Source of the DNA: Streptomyces sp. MMG1533
Lineage (GTDB): Bacteria > Actinomycetota > Actinomycetes > Streptomycetales > Streptomycetaceae
NCBI RefSeq assembly: GCF_001279775.1
Contig: NZ_LGDG01000122.1
Location: forward strand, 252,830 to 316,829
DNA: 64,000 nt
Direction: 5' to 3'
Positions 42,561 through 50,960 of the stretch are shown piece after piece; the first letter of the stretch is position 1, and each line of letters begins with the position of its first letter. The notes beneath the pieces were generated by a model. The model ran no database searches. It had not been told where the DNA came from and was given only the letters and a program-made list of their open reading frames with translations. Made by a program: the position numbers and the translations under genes.

Positions 42561-43016
42561 CTACAGAGCGCTTCGCCGGCCTGTCGTGTACTGCTCCATG
42601 AGCTTGCCCCGCGTCGTCTCCAGCCGGTGCGCGAGGATCTCCGCGACGGACCGCACCAGGATCATCCCGAGCTGCCGGTCCTCCTCGCACAGTTCGAGCA
42701 CCGCCGCCGCGTCGAACTCGTAGGCGCGGACCGGGCTGAAGGCCTCCGCGCCGAAGTCCCACTGGTACGGCGGGAACAGCCAGGACCAGCCGAGCAGGTC
42801 GCCCGCGCCGAGCCCGGCGACCGTCACCCTCCGGTGGGCCGTCACCTGCTGGGTGAGGGAGACCGCTCCCGAGCGGATGACCCAGAAGCGGTCGGCCGTG
42901 CCGCCCGCCTCGAAGATCCGGGCGTCCTCCGGGAAGGAGACCTCCCGGGCGAGCGACATCAGCCGCTGACGCTGGGGTGACGGAAGGGCGGTGAGCAGTT
43001 TGATCGCTTTGGTCAT
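42561..43016 (-). CDS. Crp/Fnr-type cyclic-nucleotide-binding domain protein without DNA-binding domain
   Basis: 151 residues holding only the cNMP-type beta barrel (RLMSLAREVSFPEDARIFEAGG, FWVIRSGAVSLTQQV, GLGAGDLLGWSWLF) and a C-terminal helix; there is no helix-turn-helix. It may sense a nucleotide or redox ligand and act through a partner. ATG at 43016 directly after a weak site. It begins 300 bp from the stop of the decarboxylase gene, beyond a true terminator. Part of the general stress district by position. Confidence 0.82.
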   Translation of the reverse strand: MTKAIKLLTALPSPQRQRLMSLAREVSFPEDARIFEAGGTADRFWVIRSGAVSLTQQVTAHRRVTVAGLGAGDLLGWSWLFPPYQWDFGAEAFSPVRAYEFDAAAVLELCEEDRQLGMILVRSVAEILAHRLETTRGKLMEQYTTGRRSAL

Positions 43017-43161
43017 GACGCGGGGCTCCTCGCCGGCGATGGATTCCGGTTTTTCCCTACGCCCATTTCAGCGGCTGCCGCCGCCCCGGGCACCTCGGCG
43101 GACGGCAGAATCGCACGCGGGACGTCGGAGGGCCATGTCGCCATGTGGCGCTGAAGGCATG

Positions 43162-43198
43162 AAAAAGCCCTGGCTGGACGGGGGAGGCCAGCCAGGGC
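43162..43198 (-). terminator. Rho-independent terminator with U-tract
   Basis: On the minus strand GCCCTGGCTGG, 10-nt loop, CCAGCCAGGGC and then TTTTTC. It ends transcription from the decarboxylase gene, 119 bp after its stop, and is one of the few classical U-tract terminators in the window. Confidence 0.85.
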
Positions 43199-43296
43199 AG
43201 CTTGGGTGTGGCACGCGGAGGAGGGGGGTGGTTCACTCCGTGGTCACTATGAATGAACGGTAAACCATCCATGCGCATTGTGCGAAACCCAATCCG

Positions 43297-43308
43297 GGTC
43301 ACGTGACC
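43297..43308. promoter_or_regulatory. 12-bp perfect palindrome GGTCACGTGACC
   Basis: Symmetrical about the CACGTG core, 9 bp beyond the decarboxylase stop. It could be a binding site for a dimeric factor acting on the cNMP-domain gene, but no regulator is assigned. Confidence 0.35.
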
Positions 43309-43316
43309 TGTTTCAC

Positions 43317-44801
43317 TCAATCTTCACTCGGAGTCCCCGCCGCGACCCTGATCGTCGCCAACTCTGCGTCGGTGGCGTCCGGGAGGTTCATGCCCGCCTT
43401 CAGGCCGGTGAGCAGATACCGCAGCACGGGCTCCGTCAGCCGCTCACCCGGGAGGACGGCGGGAATCCCCGGCGGATACGGCGTGATCATCTCCGCCGCG
43501 ACCCGGCCGGCGGCCTCGGACACCGGCACGTTCTCGGCGGGGCCGAAGAACGCGTCCCGGGGCAGACGGGCCTGTGCCATGCGCAGCTCGGACGGCGAGG
43601 GCACCTCCACCCGCGGTGCAGGGCGCAGCTCCGGGGCGGCATCGGCCAACTCCTTGAGCGCGGCGAGCAACTCGCCCGCCGTCTCCCGGTCGTCGGCGTG
43701 GGTGATCTGCGCGCCGATGCGGCGGTGGTCCGTCAGATGCATGTCGATGCCCCGGTGCTCCCGCAGCCAGTCCGCGGCCTGGTACCCGGTGATCCCGAGC
43801 GCGTCGATGTCGATGATGCCGGGCAGCGGGTCCATGTCGTCGGCCATCCCCGCGCCGCAGAAGTCGTCGCGGTCGTTGACGTGCATCCCGTCGATCTCCT
43901 CGACGGCGGCCCGGACCTCGGCGGCGAGATCCAGCGCGCCGCCCATCAGTTCCTTGCCGTGCAGGGCCATCTGCCGCCGCCAGCCGTCGAGCCCCGCGTA
44001 CAGCAGCACCGACGGACTGGTGGTTCCCAGCAGATCGGAGCGCATCTGCAACAGGTCCGCCGGCACCAGGTCCCCCTGCAGATGGAAGACCGACCCCTGC
44101 TCCAGGCCGCTGCCCATCTTGTGGATGCTGGTCACGCAGATGTCGGCGCCCGCGTCCATGGCCCAGGACGGCAGATCGGGGTGGAAGGGCAGATGGGCAC
44201 CCCACGCCTCGTCCACGATCAGCGGGACCGCACGACGGTGACAGACCTCGGCGACCGCGCGCAGGTCCGCGCAGGTGCCGTACGGCGTGGGGCTGGTGAT
44301 CAGCGCGCCCTTCGCGTCCGGATGGGCGTCGAACGCCTTCTCGAAGTCGGCTGCGGTGGGCGGATGCGCCAGATTCCGCTCGGCGTCCCACCGGGGTTCG
44401 ACCCAGACCGGCTCGACCCCGGACAGGATCAGCCCCGACACGACGGACTTGTGGGCGTCCCGCCCGATCAGCAGCTTCTCGTGCGGACCCGCGACGGCCA
44501 GCATCGCCGCCTTGACGGACAGGGAACTCCCGCACGTCGTGAAGAACGTGTGGTCGGCGTGCACGGCGTCGGCCATCAGCGCCTGGGCCCGCTCCAGCAC
44601 CCGGCCCCGGGTGAGCCGGTCGTCCAGGCCGCCCGACGCCAGCACGTCACCGAGGAACACCGCGTCGCCGAGCACCTCCCGCACCGCGGGATCGGCGCCC
44701 CGGGCCTGCTTGTGCCCCGGCGGCGCGAACGACATCCGCCCCTTGCGGTGATAGTCGGACAGGGCTTCCAGAACCGGTGCGCCGGTGTGATCGACAGTCA
44801 T
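43317..44801 (-). CDS. Orn/Lys/Arg-type decarboxylase (PLP, aspartate aminotransferase fold)
   Basis: 494 residues of the Orn/Lys/Arg decarboxylase family, the short form as in Bacillus. FAPPGHKQARG opens the N-terminal domain; FFTTCGSSLSVKAAM and the PLP-lysine motif VTSIHKMGSG are clear, and IVDEAWGAHLPFH carries the Asp that holds the pyridine nitrogen. It would decarboxylate lysine, ornithine or arginine to make polyamine precursors and consume protons, which fits an acid or general stress role. ATG at 44801 with a weak site. A U-tract terminator follows. Confidence 0.9.
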   Translation of the reverse strand: MTVDHTGAPVLEALSDYHRKGRMSFAPPGHKQARGADPAVREVLGDAVFLGDVLASGGLDDRLTRGRVLERAQALMADAVHADHTFFTTCGSSLSVKAAMLAVAGPHEKLLIGRDAHKSVVSGLILSGVEPVWVEPRWDAERNLAHPPTAADFEKAFDAHPDAKGALITSPTPYGTCADLRAVAEVCHRRAVPLIVDEAWGAHLPFHPDLPSWAMDAGADICVTSIHKMGSGLEQGSVFHLQGDLVPADLLQMRSDLLGTTSPSVLLYAGLDGWRRQMALHGKELMGGALDLAAEVRAAVEEIDGMHVNDRDDFCGAGMADDMDPLPGIIDIDALGITGYQAADWLREHRGIDMHLTDHRRIGAQITHADDRETAGELLAALKELADAAPELRPAPRVEVPSPSELRMAQARLPRDAFFGPAENVPVSEAAGRVAAEMITPYPPGIPAVLPGERLTEPVLRYLLTGLKAGMNLPDATDAELATIRVAAGTPSED

Positions 44802-44854
44802 GGACGCCGGGTCCCCGGAACCGGTGCCCGTCAATCCGCCGACCGGGCGGCCCG

Positions 44855-45076
44855 TCACCCCTGCACGGTGTGCTTGCCCGGCGTCAGGATTTCGTCCAGC
44901 ACCCTGACCACGCTCTCGAACGCCAGGGTGCGTACGGCCGCGTCGCGGGCCTCCTCCGGGTCCTCCCGGCGCAGCTCGTCACTGCGGGTCCGCCAGTTCT
45001 GTTCCTCCTTGGCCGCACAGGTCCGGGCGCGTTGGATGCGTCGCAGCAGTTCGTCTGAGTCCACCACATCGGTCAT
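44855..45076 (-). CDS. Small acidic helical hypothetical protein
   Basis: 73 residues starting MTDVVDSDELLRRI; strongly helical, charged (RRIQRARTCAAKEEQNW, EDPEEARDAAVRTLAFESVVRVLDEIL). No known domain seen. An in-frame start 18 codons earlier is possible. It lies 53 bp upstream of the decarboxylase ATG on the same strand, so it could be the first gene of that transcript. The ribosome-binding site is weak. Confidence 0.5.
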   Translation of the reverse strand: MTDVVDSDELLRRIQRARTCAAKEEQNWRTRSDELRREDPEEARDAAVRTLAFESVVRVLDEILTPGKHTVQG

Positions 45077-45335
45077 GACATCCGCGTACCCGCTCCAGGC
45101 GCAGAGATGGCCCGAGTGCCCGCCCGGCATGAGAGGTTTGGCGCGCCCCGGAGGGGTCAGCCGAAGAGGAGAGACCTGCGGAAGTCCGTGCAGCGTGACG
45201 CAGAAGTCGCTGCGGCCGGGGCACTCCGGCCGTCGTGTCCGCGGGGGGTCTGCGAGGTGTCCACCTCCGGCCGCGATCGCCGCGGTCGGTACCGGGTGCC
45301 GCTTCTCTTCTTCAGCGAATCAGGGAGCTTCAGGG

Positions 45336-45782
45336 ATGTGCGAGGAGCACAGGACCGAATACGCCCTCGAACCGTCGCTCGCCGTGGACCAAGGCGGGCA
45401 GCCGCGGCCGTGCAAACCGGCCGAGGCGCGCAGGGCGGTCGAGCGGGCCGTGACCGAACGCTGCCGCGCCACCCGTACCCGGTGCGACGAGGGCGCCCTC
45501 TCCGACGCCGTGCTCGTCGCCTCGGAACTCACCACCAACGCGATCCTGCACGGCGGCGGCATCACCGACTTCCATGTCGACGTCGTGGGACCCGGCGTAC
45601 GCGTGTCGGTGAGTGACCGCAGCGACGAACTGCCGGTGGTCCACGCGCCGGTGGACCCGAACGGCCGCCGACGCGTCGGCGGCCACGGCTGGCCGATCGT
45701 CTGCCGGCTGTCCCGCGACGTCCGGGTGGCCGACCTGCCCGCGGGCGGGAAGTGCATCACCGCTGTCGTGCCCCTGTCCTGA
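45336..45782 (+). CDS. RsbW-type ATPase (anti-sigma/GHKL kinase-like)
   Basis: 148 residues with the Bergerat ATPase boxes: N box ASELTTNAILHGGG, a G1 region altered to VSDRSDELP, and a G2 region GGHGWPIVCRLSR. The N-terminal KPAEARRAVERAVTERC is the usual opening of RsbW-like proteins. These phosphorylate STAS antagonists and hold sigma factors. It lies 181 bp upstream of the SigB/F-type gene on the same strand, the classic position of a partner anti-sigma factor. ATG with GGGAG about ten bases upstream. Confidence 0.8.
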   Translation: MCEEHRTEYALEPSLAVDQGGQPRPCKPAEARRAVERAVTERCRATRTRCDEGALSDAVLVASELTTNAILHGGGITDFHVDVVGPGVRVSVSDRSDELPVVHAPVDPNGRRRVGGHGWPIVCRLSRDVRVADLPAGGKCITAVVPLS

Positions 45783-45962
45783 AGACTTTCCCGGAACCTG
45801 AGTTTGCGCCCAGGGGGGCAGGGCAGACGCAATTTCGTGCTTCGGACCGGAGGCGCCCCAGCGGGAGCGGTATGGCTGCTCCGGGGCCCTTCCAGGTCAT
45901 CCGGACAGCGCCTTTCCCTTCCGCGGTAACCACCTGAGACGACCGTTCAGGAGCGATTCCGC

Positions 45963-46820
45963 ATGCTCATCGACATGTCGACAACCCGTCCCGGCACGCC
46001 CGCTCGACAGAGCGCTCCCAACCGGCGCCGTCACGACGACGCCCCCGACACCACCGCCCTCTTCACCCGGCTGGCCGCCCTGGACGACGGCCCCGAGCGC
46101 GACGCCCTCCGCGACGAACTGGTCACCGCCTGGCTGCCCATGGCCCACCGGATCGCCGGCCGGTTCCGCGACCGCGGGGAGTCCACCGAGGACCTCCGCC
46201 AGGTGGCGGCCCTGGGCCTGGTGAAGGCGATCGACCGGTTCGAGCCGGAGCGGGGAGCCTTCGAGAGCTACGCCGTGCCGACCATCACCGGTGAGGTCAA
46301 GCGCCACTTCCGGGACCGGATGTGGGCGCTGAGGGTGCCCCGCCGGGTGCAGGAACTGCGCAACAAGGTGCGGGTGGCCCGGCGTGAGCTGACCCAGAGC
46401 CCCGGTTCCGCCGAGCCGTCGGCCGCCGACATCGCCGCCCACACGGGACTGACCGAGGACGAGGTCGCCGCGGGCATGGAGGCCCTCGAAAGCTTCAGCA
46501 CCCTGTCGCTGGACGCCGAACTCTCCGCCGGCGACGACGGCTACAGCCTCGCCGACACGCTCGGCTCCTCCGACGCCTCCTACGACGTCGTCATCGACCG
46601 CGAGTCCGCCAAGGAGGGGCTGCGCCGACTGCCCGAGCGTGAGCGGGCCATCCTCTACATGCGCTTCTTCGAGGACATGACCCAAAGCCGTATCGCCGAC
46701 CAGCTCGGCATCTCCCAGATGCACGTCTCCCGGCTGATCAGCCGCAGCTGCGCCCGGGTGCGCGACGAGGCGCTGGGGCAGCCGACGAGCCTGCGCGGCC
46801 CCGGCGGCCGGGCGATCTGA
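45963..46820 (+). CDS. SigB/SigF/SigG-family RNA polymerase sigma factor
   Basis: 285 residues of the general stress sigma family. Region 2 shows DLRQVAALGLVKAIDRFEPERG and FRDRMWALRVPRRVQEL; region 3 EPSAADIAAHTGLTEDEV; region 4 MTQSRIADQLGISQMHVSRL, the helix-turn-helix for the -35 box. Streptomyces have many such paralogues (sigB, F, G, H, I, K, L, M, N); which one is not fixed by sequence alone. AGGAG nine bases before the ATG. It sits between an RsbW-like gene and a DUF5133 gene. Its likely promoters have GNNT-N14-16-GGGTA boxes, one of which lies before the STAS gene at 57593. Confidence 0.93.
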   Translation: MLIDMSTTRPGTPARQSAPNRRRHDDAPDTTALFTRLAALDDGPERDALRDELVTAWLPMAHRIAGRFRDRGESTEDLRQVAALGLVKAIDRFEPERGAFESYAVPTITGEVKRHFRDRMWALRVPRRVQELRNKVRVARRELTQSPGSAEPSAADIAAHTGLTEDEVAAGMEALESFSTLSLDAELSAGDDGYSLADTLGSSDASYDVVIDRESAKEGLRRLPERERAILYMRFFEDMTQSRIADQLGISQMHVSRLISRSCARVRDEALGQPTSLRGPGGRAI

Positions 46821-46840
46821 GCGAACGAGGAGTGAGAGGG

Positions 46841-47068
46841 ATGCTGAGGCCCCATCCGGCCTTCCTGCGCCGACTCGTCGAGCAGTACGAGTCGCTCCGG
46901 GCCGAGGAGGCCGCGCGCGGCCTGGAAGCACCGAGCCCGCGGGCCCTCGACCTCGCCTACACGCTGTGCGTGTCGACCGGTACGCGGGACGTGAGGCTGG
47001 CGCTGGACGCGGCACGCCGTGTGCTGAGGGCGGTGCCGGAGTCCCGGTCCGGGCCACTGGCCGAGTGA
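46841..47068 (+). CDS. DUF5133 small protein
   Basis: 75 residues, with the family opening LRPHPAFLRRLVEQYESL and a helical second half (ALDLAYTLCVSTGTRDVRLALDAARRVL). DUF5133 proteins are small Streptomyces proteins that often follow SigB-type genes; function unknown. ATG at 46841 with GAGGAG ten bases upstream; a GTG three codons earlier touches that site. It is 20 bp after the sigma gene and probably co-transcribed. Two hairpins follow. Confidence 0.8.
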   Translation: MLRPHPAFLRRLVEQYESLRAEEAARGLEAPSPRALDLAYTLCVSTGTRDVRLALDAARRVLRAVPESRSGPLAE

Positions 47069-47134
47069 AGTGACGGACCCGCACGACGATCCGCCGGGAG
47101 GCGGCGGTGCGGAGTACAGAGCGCGACGAATCAG

Positions 47135-47192
47135 AGCGGCTGCGGGCCGGAATGCGCGACCCGCAGCCGCTCGGCCGCGGCAGACGCGGCCG
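47135..47192. terminator. Two consecutive hairpins after the sigma/DUF5133 operon
   Basis: Hairpin 1: AGCGGCTGCGGG (47135-47146), 13-nt loop, CCCGCAGCCGCT (47160-47171). Hairpin 2: CGGCCGCG (47172-47179), 5-nt loop, CGCGGCCG (47185-47192). They lie 66 bp after the DUF5133 stop and before the next plus-strand gene. The rest of the 227-bp gap shows nothing else. Confidence 0.75.
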
Positions 47193-47295
47193 ACGGCTGA
47201 GGCGGCCGTGAACCCACGACCGCGCCCCGTGGACCACCACCCACGCCGGGTGTGTCCGCCCGCGACCAGGGCATTCGGATTCCAGGAGGTCAAAG

Positions 47296-48129
47296 ATGAG
47301 CACGGGTGCCACGGCGCGAACCCCCCGGTCCGACGCCCGCCGGGTCGCGAACGGCTCGGCCCGCGAAGGGGCCGCGCGGGCGGGACTGACCGCGCGGGGT
47401 GTGATCTACCTGCTGGTCGGCGTCCTGGCACTGCAGATCGCCTTCGGCGAGGGCAAGCGCCAGGCCGACCGCGGCGGCGCCCTCGCCGAACTCGCCGACA
47501 AGCCGTTCGGCGCGGTACTGCTGTGGGCGCTCGGCATCGGCCTCGTCGGCATGGCCCTGTGGCGGCTGGCCGAGGCCATTTTCGGTTCGGTCGGGCCGGA
47601 CGGGCGTAAGGCGAGCAAACGACTGCTGTCGGCAGTGCGCTGCGCTTTCTACACCTTCGTCGCCTACTCCGTGCTGTCCTTCGCCGCGGGCTCGGGCGGC
47701 AGCGGATCCAGCGACGAGCAGTCCAAGGACGTCACCGCCCGGCTGCTCGAGGTCCCGGCCGGGCAGTGGCTCGTGGGCTTGGCCGGCGCCGGGATCGCGG
47801 TCGCCGGGGTGTGGATAGGCGCGCGGGCGGTGCTCCGCAAGTACCACGACAAGCTCAAGCTCGGCGAGATGTCCTCGCGGACCCGCAAGCTGGTCGACGT
47901 CACCGGCGTGGGCGGCGGCGCGGCGCGCGGAGCGGTGTTCGCCGTGGCGGGTGCCTTCGCCGTGCGCGCCGCGGTCGATTACCGGCCCGACAGGGCGAAG
48001 GGCCTCGACGACACCCTTCGCTCGTTCGCCGACACTCCCCTCGGCCCGTGGCTGCTGGTCTGTGTCGCGGCCGGTCTGGTGCTCTTCGGACTGTTCTCGT
48101 TCGCGATGGCCCGCTGGCGTCGGGTCTGA
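47296..48129 (+). CDS. DUF1206-family membrane protein
   Basis: 277 residues with three copies of a ~75-residue unit, each carrying two membrane helices: ARAGLTARGVIYLLVGVLALQ, VRCAFYTFVAYSVLSFAAG and GGGAARGAVFAVAGAFAV start them. The family is of unknown function and common in actinobacterial stress loci. GGAGG nine bases before the ATG. It stands behind the terminator pair, so it probably has its own promoter, and is followed by a small hypothetical gene. Confidence 0.87.
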   Translation: MSTGATARTPRSDARRVANGSAREGAARAGLTARGVIYLLVGVLALQIAFGEGKRQADRGGALAELADKPFGAVLLWALGIGLVGMALWRLAEAIFGSVGPDGRKASKRLLSAVRCAFYTFVAYSVLSFAAGSGGSGSSDEQSKDVTARLLEVPAGQWLVGLAGAGIAVAGVWIGARAVLRKYHDKLKLGEMSSRTRKLVDVTGVGGGAARGAVFAVAGAFAVRAAVDYRPDRAKGLDDTLRSFADTPLGPWLLVCVAAGLVLFGLFSFAMARWRRV

Positions 48130-48197
48130 GACGCGGCCCCGGGGTTTCGAGATCCGGCACGGGGTCTGAGATCCCGCAGACGGGGAACACGGACCGG

Positions 48198-48629
48198 ATG
48201 AACGAACCCGAGCTCCCGCCCGACGGCCGGGCCGTGGACGTCTACCTCGACCTGCTGCGCGTCCGCATGGACACGGAGGACTACCGCCTCCTGCTCAGCG
48301 TGGTCGAACCGGCCCTGCGGGCGATCGAGGAACAACGGCTGCCCGCAATCGACTTCGCCCTCGACGAGGCACACGCCGAGGGGCTGCCCCAGGAGGTCCG
48401 CGACGAGGCCGCGCTGGTCATCGCCACCGCTGTCACCGGCCGACTGGACAACGAGGTGATCGAGCTGAACATCGAGGACACCGGTCCGGTCCGCGTCGTC
48501 ACCGACGCGGCCACCGCGTCCGACCCGGTGCGCCTGGGCGAGATCGCCGACTACATCCGCGAACGACAGCGGACGAACGACGAACTGCGCGGCATAGCCG
48601 AGGTGAGCGACCTGCCGACGGACATCTGA
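48198..48629 (+). CDS. Acidic hypothetical protein
   Basis: 143 residues, very acidic and helical (AVDVYLDLLRVRMDTEDYRLLLSVVEPALRAI, EVRDEAALVIATAV), ending in a 20-residue acidic helix (ADYIRERQRTNDELRGIAEV). No known domain, signal peptide or membrane helix. ATG at 48198, 68 bp after the DUF1206 gene on the same strand, so co-transcription is possible. It converges on the FUSC gene with a 16-bp gap. Confidence 0.65.
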   Translation: MNEPELPPDGRAVDVYLDLLRVRMDTEDYRLLLSVVEPALRAIEEQRLPAIDFALDEAHAEGLPQEVRDEAALVIATAVTGRLDNEVIELNIEDTGPVRVVTDAATASDPVRLGEIADYIRERQRTNDELRGIAEVSDLPTDI

Positions 48630-48645
48630 GCGGCGCGCTCGACCT

Positions 48646-50895
48646 TCACCGCCGGGGTGCCGGGACAGGCACCCTGAGCGGCCGGGCCAGCCCCGCCACC
48701 GACTCGTCCAGGCGCTGCACGTGCCGCAGCACGCGGTCGGTGACCCGGCCGTACCGGGGTGTGCCCGGGATGTCCGGCTCCAGGAGCGAGGCGATGCTCG
48801 GGCCGGTCTCGATCTCGACGCAGGCGTGCTCGTCGGCGACGCGCGCCGAGATCGCCTCGATGTTGTGCGCGATACGCCGCCCGGCCCGGCGCAGCCTCGG
48901 GTCCGCCGCGATCGAGGGGTGGGTGGGCAGCAGTTCGGCCGTCGCGGCCAGCGAACGCGCGTGGTACGCGCAGGTCTCAAGGAGCGCGACGACATAACGG
49001 GCAGTGTCCCGGCGGGCCCGCAGCGGCGTGATGGGATGGGTGAGCGGCTGGGTGGCCGCGCGCAGATCGGCCAGCGCCTGGTCCAGGTCGCGCGCCTTGT
49101 CCAGCAGGTCGACCGGCGGGCCGCCGCTGAGCTGGTCCACGGCCGCCTCGGTGACGTCGCCGAGCCGGTCCAGGACGGTGACCAGCAGTTCGTTCGTACG
49201 GCGGTCCGTCCGCACCGGCAGCACGAACGCCGCCGCGACGATCCCGCAGGCCGCACCGAGCGCCGTCTCCGCCACGCGCAGCACCAGCACCGAGGGGCTG
49301 TAGGTGTGCAGGAGGGTGTAGAGGACGCCCAGCGCCGCGGTGACGAAGAAGGACATCAGCGTGTACGACAACGGCGCGGTGTAGAACATCGCGAACACGC
49401 ACAGCAGCACCACCGCGAACGCGGTCCATGTGTGCTGCCCGACCAGCCCCGCCAGCACGATGCCGGCCACGACCCCGAACACCGTGCCCAGGAGCCGCCG
49501 GTAGCCCTTGACCATGATCTCGCCCGTGGACGCGGTGTTGATGAACACGATCCAGCAGGCCAGCACCGCCCAGTACCAGCGTTGGCTGGACAGGAACTCC
49601 CCGCCGACGATCGCGAGCGACGAGCCCACGGCGACCTGTACGGCGGCCCGTGTGGTCGGCCGCTGCAGCCCGGTGAGCTGCTCCTCGTCGCCGGTGTCGT
49701 CCTCGCCGGCGTCGATGGCGGCGTCCTCGGCGTCCAGTTCCTCGCGCGAGCGGGCCGTCGCCGGGCTGTCGTCCGAGTCGTCCTGGGGGCCGTCCAGGGC
49801 GATCCGCAGGCCCAGCACCGCCCGGGCGGCCTCGCCGATGGCCCGGAAGACGTCCTGGACGGCGGGTGAGGCGGGCGGCAGGTTCTCCTCGTCGCGGTAC
49901 CCGAGCAGCCGGTTGCGCACGTGCGACAGAGCCGTGCCTGACCCCCCGGTGACGGGCCGCAGCACCAGCATGCGCAGCGCCTCCAGATCGCGGCGGAGGG
50001 TGGCGGTCCCCTCGTCCCGCACGGGCAGATGCCCTCCCGCCGGGACGGGGGCGCCGGGCAGATGCAGGGTCAGTGTGGTCGCCCGCTCGGCGCTGCGCGC
50101 GGTCAGCAGCAACAGTCCCAGCCGCTCGGCGGCGATCTCGGCGTCCGCGATTCGCCGCTGCACGAGCCGGGCCGCCGCCTTGTCGGAGGTGCCCTCCTCC
50201 AGCCGGCCCTGGATCATCATCGCCGTCTCGTTCAGGCGGGCGGTGCCGCTGCGCACGTCCTCCAGCGCCTTCTCCACCTCGTCCGGCCCGGCGTCGAGCA
50301 GTTCGAGCTGCGCGGACACCAGTTGGGCCAGCCTGGCGCGGAAGGCCTCGCGCAGCCGCTGCAGGATGTTCGCGGGCGTCTCGGGCACGAGCACGAAGCG
50401 CACCAGCCCACTGCTGAGGATGGCGACGAGGAGGGCGCCGTACAGCTCGGGCAGTCCGGAGACGGTGGCGCCGACGAACAGGGACAGGAAGTAGACCTGG
50501 AATCCGATCAGGCCGAGCGTGGTGCCGCGATCGCCGAACCGGCGGCCGTAGACGGCGCAGAAGATGAGGGCGACGAAGAAGAGGTCGCCGGCCACCACCC
50601 GGGAACTGAGGAGCGCGCCGAGCGTCACCGACGTCAGCGCCACCGGCAGCCCCAGCGCGAGTGTCACGGCCTGCTGCCCGCGCTGCTTCTCCCGGATGGA
50701 GAAGGTGGCGACCATCGCCGCCATGGCACCCGCGACCAGATGCGTGACGTCGGCGTCCAGGAAGCTGAGTACGGCCAGCGTGAGGGCGATCGCGCCCACG
50801 GTCCTCAGACCGGCGGTCAGTCTGAGCAGGCCGGGATCGGATGCGGCGATACCGTCCCGCAGTCGTGCCCGCACCGACCGTCCCGCTGCCTTCAC
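48646..50895 (-). CDS. FUSC-family (aromatic acid exporter-like) membrane protein
   Basis: 749 residues. Two membrane blocks, ~25-180 and ~410-560, of four to six helices each, flank a large soluble middle (~180-400), and a soluble tail (~560-749) follows; the layout is that of FUSC/AaeB/YccS proteins, for example TAGLRTVGAIALTLAVLSFLD and ALGLPVALTSVTLGA in the first block and TTRAAVQVAVGSSLAIVGGEF in the second. It is likely an efflux pump for weak aromatic acids or a related solute. The GTG start has no strong site. It is followed by nothing on its strand. A hairpin lies between it and the DUF4287 gene. Confidence 0.87.
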   Translation of the reverse strand: MKAAGRSVRARLRDGIAASDPGLLRLTAGLRTVGAIALTLAVLSFLDADVTHLVAGAMAAMVATFSIREKQRGQQAVTLALGLPVALTSVTLGALLSSRVVAGDLFFVALIFCAVYGRRFGDRGTTLGLIGFQVYFLSLFVGATVSGLPELYGALLVAILSSGLVRFVLVPETPANILQRLREAFRARLAQLVSAQLELLDAGPDEVEKALEDVRSGTARLNETAMMIQGRLEEGTSDKAAARLVQRRIADAEIAAERLGLLLLTARSAERATTLTLHLPGAPVPAGGHLPVRDEGTATLRRDLEALRMLVLRPVTGGSGTALSHVRNRLLGYRDEENLPPASPAVQDVFRAIGEAARAVLGLRIALDGPQDDSDDSPATARSREELDAEDAAIDAGEDDTGDEEQLTGLQRPTTRAAVQVAVGSSLAIVGGEFLSSQRWYWAVLACWIVFINTASTGEIMVKGYRRLLGTVFGVVAGIVLAGLVGQHTWTAFAVVLLCVFAMFYTAPLSYTLMSFFVTAALGVLYTLLHTYSPSVLVLRVAETALGAACGIVAAAFVLPVRTDRRTNELLVTVLDRLGDVTEAAVDQLSGGPPVDLLDKARDLDQALADLRAATQPLTHPITPLRARRDTARYVVALLETCAYHARSLAATAELLPTHPSIAADPRLRRAGRRIAHNIEAISARVADEHACVEIETGPSIASLLEPDIPGTPRYGRVTDRVLRHVQRLDESVAGLARPLRVPVPAPRR

Positions 50896-50913
50896 GCTGC
50901 CGTACTCACTCCT

Positions 50914-50948
50914 GTGTCACGTCATGATCTCCGCCATCAGCATGACAC
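50914..50948. repeat. Imperfect inverted repeat between DUF4287 and FUSC genes
   Basis: GTGTCA (50914-50919) pairs with TGACAC (50943-50948), and GTCATG (50921-50926) with CATGAC (50941-50946), with a 6-8 nt central loop. It lies 13 bp beyond the DUF4287 stop and could be its terminator or part of the FUSC promoter. Confidence 0.4.
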
Positions 50949-50960
50949 GGCGGGCAGGGC

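Larger units (their letters stand above)
43017..43316. other. Gene-free stretch with terminator and palindrome
   Basis: This 300-bp gap separates the cNMP-domain gene (starts at 43016) and the decarboxylase gene (stops at 43317). It holds the U-tract terminator at 43167-43198 and the palindrome at 43297-43308, and the remainder should contain the promoter of the cNMP-domain gene; I see no RNA gene and no further coding sequence. Confidence 0.7.

Noticed and set aside
45077..45335. GC-rich leader before the RsbW-like gene as a riboswitch (for example cobalamin)
   Set aside because: None of the conserved box sequences of known riboswitches could be found, and the downstream gene is not metabolic.
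43278..45782. A plus-strand frame of 834 codons through the decarboxylase gene
   Set aside because: Composition is Arg/Gly/Pro-rich antisense shadow until 45336, where a real RsbW-like protein starts with its own ribosome-binding site.
45868..45873. CGGTAT as a SigB-type promoter for the sigma gene
   Set aside because: No GNNT partner at 14-16 bp upstream, so the site does not meet the consensus.
47070..47609. A frame after DUF5133 that starts GTG and reads MTDPHDD
   Set aside because: Arg/Pro-rich shadow composition, overlaps the double hairpin and the real DUF1206 gene in another frame, and there is no family match.
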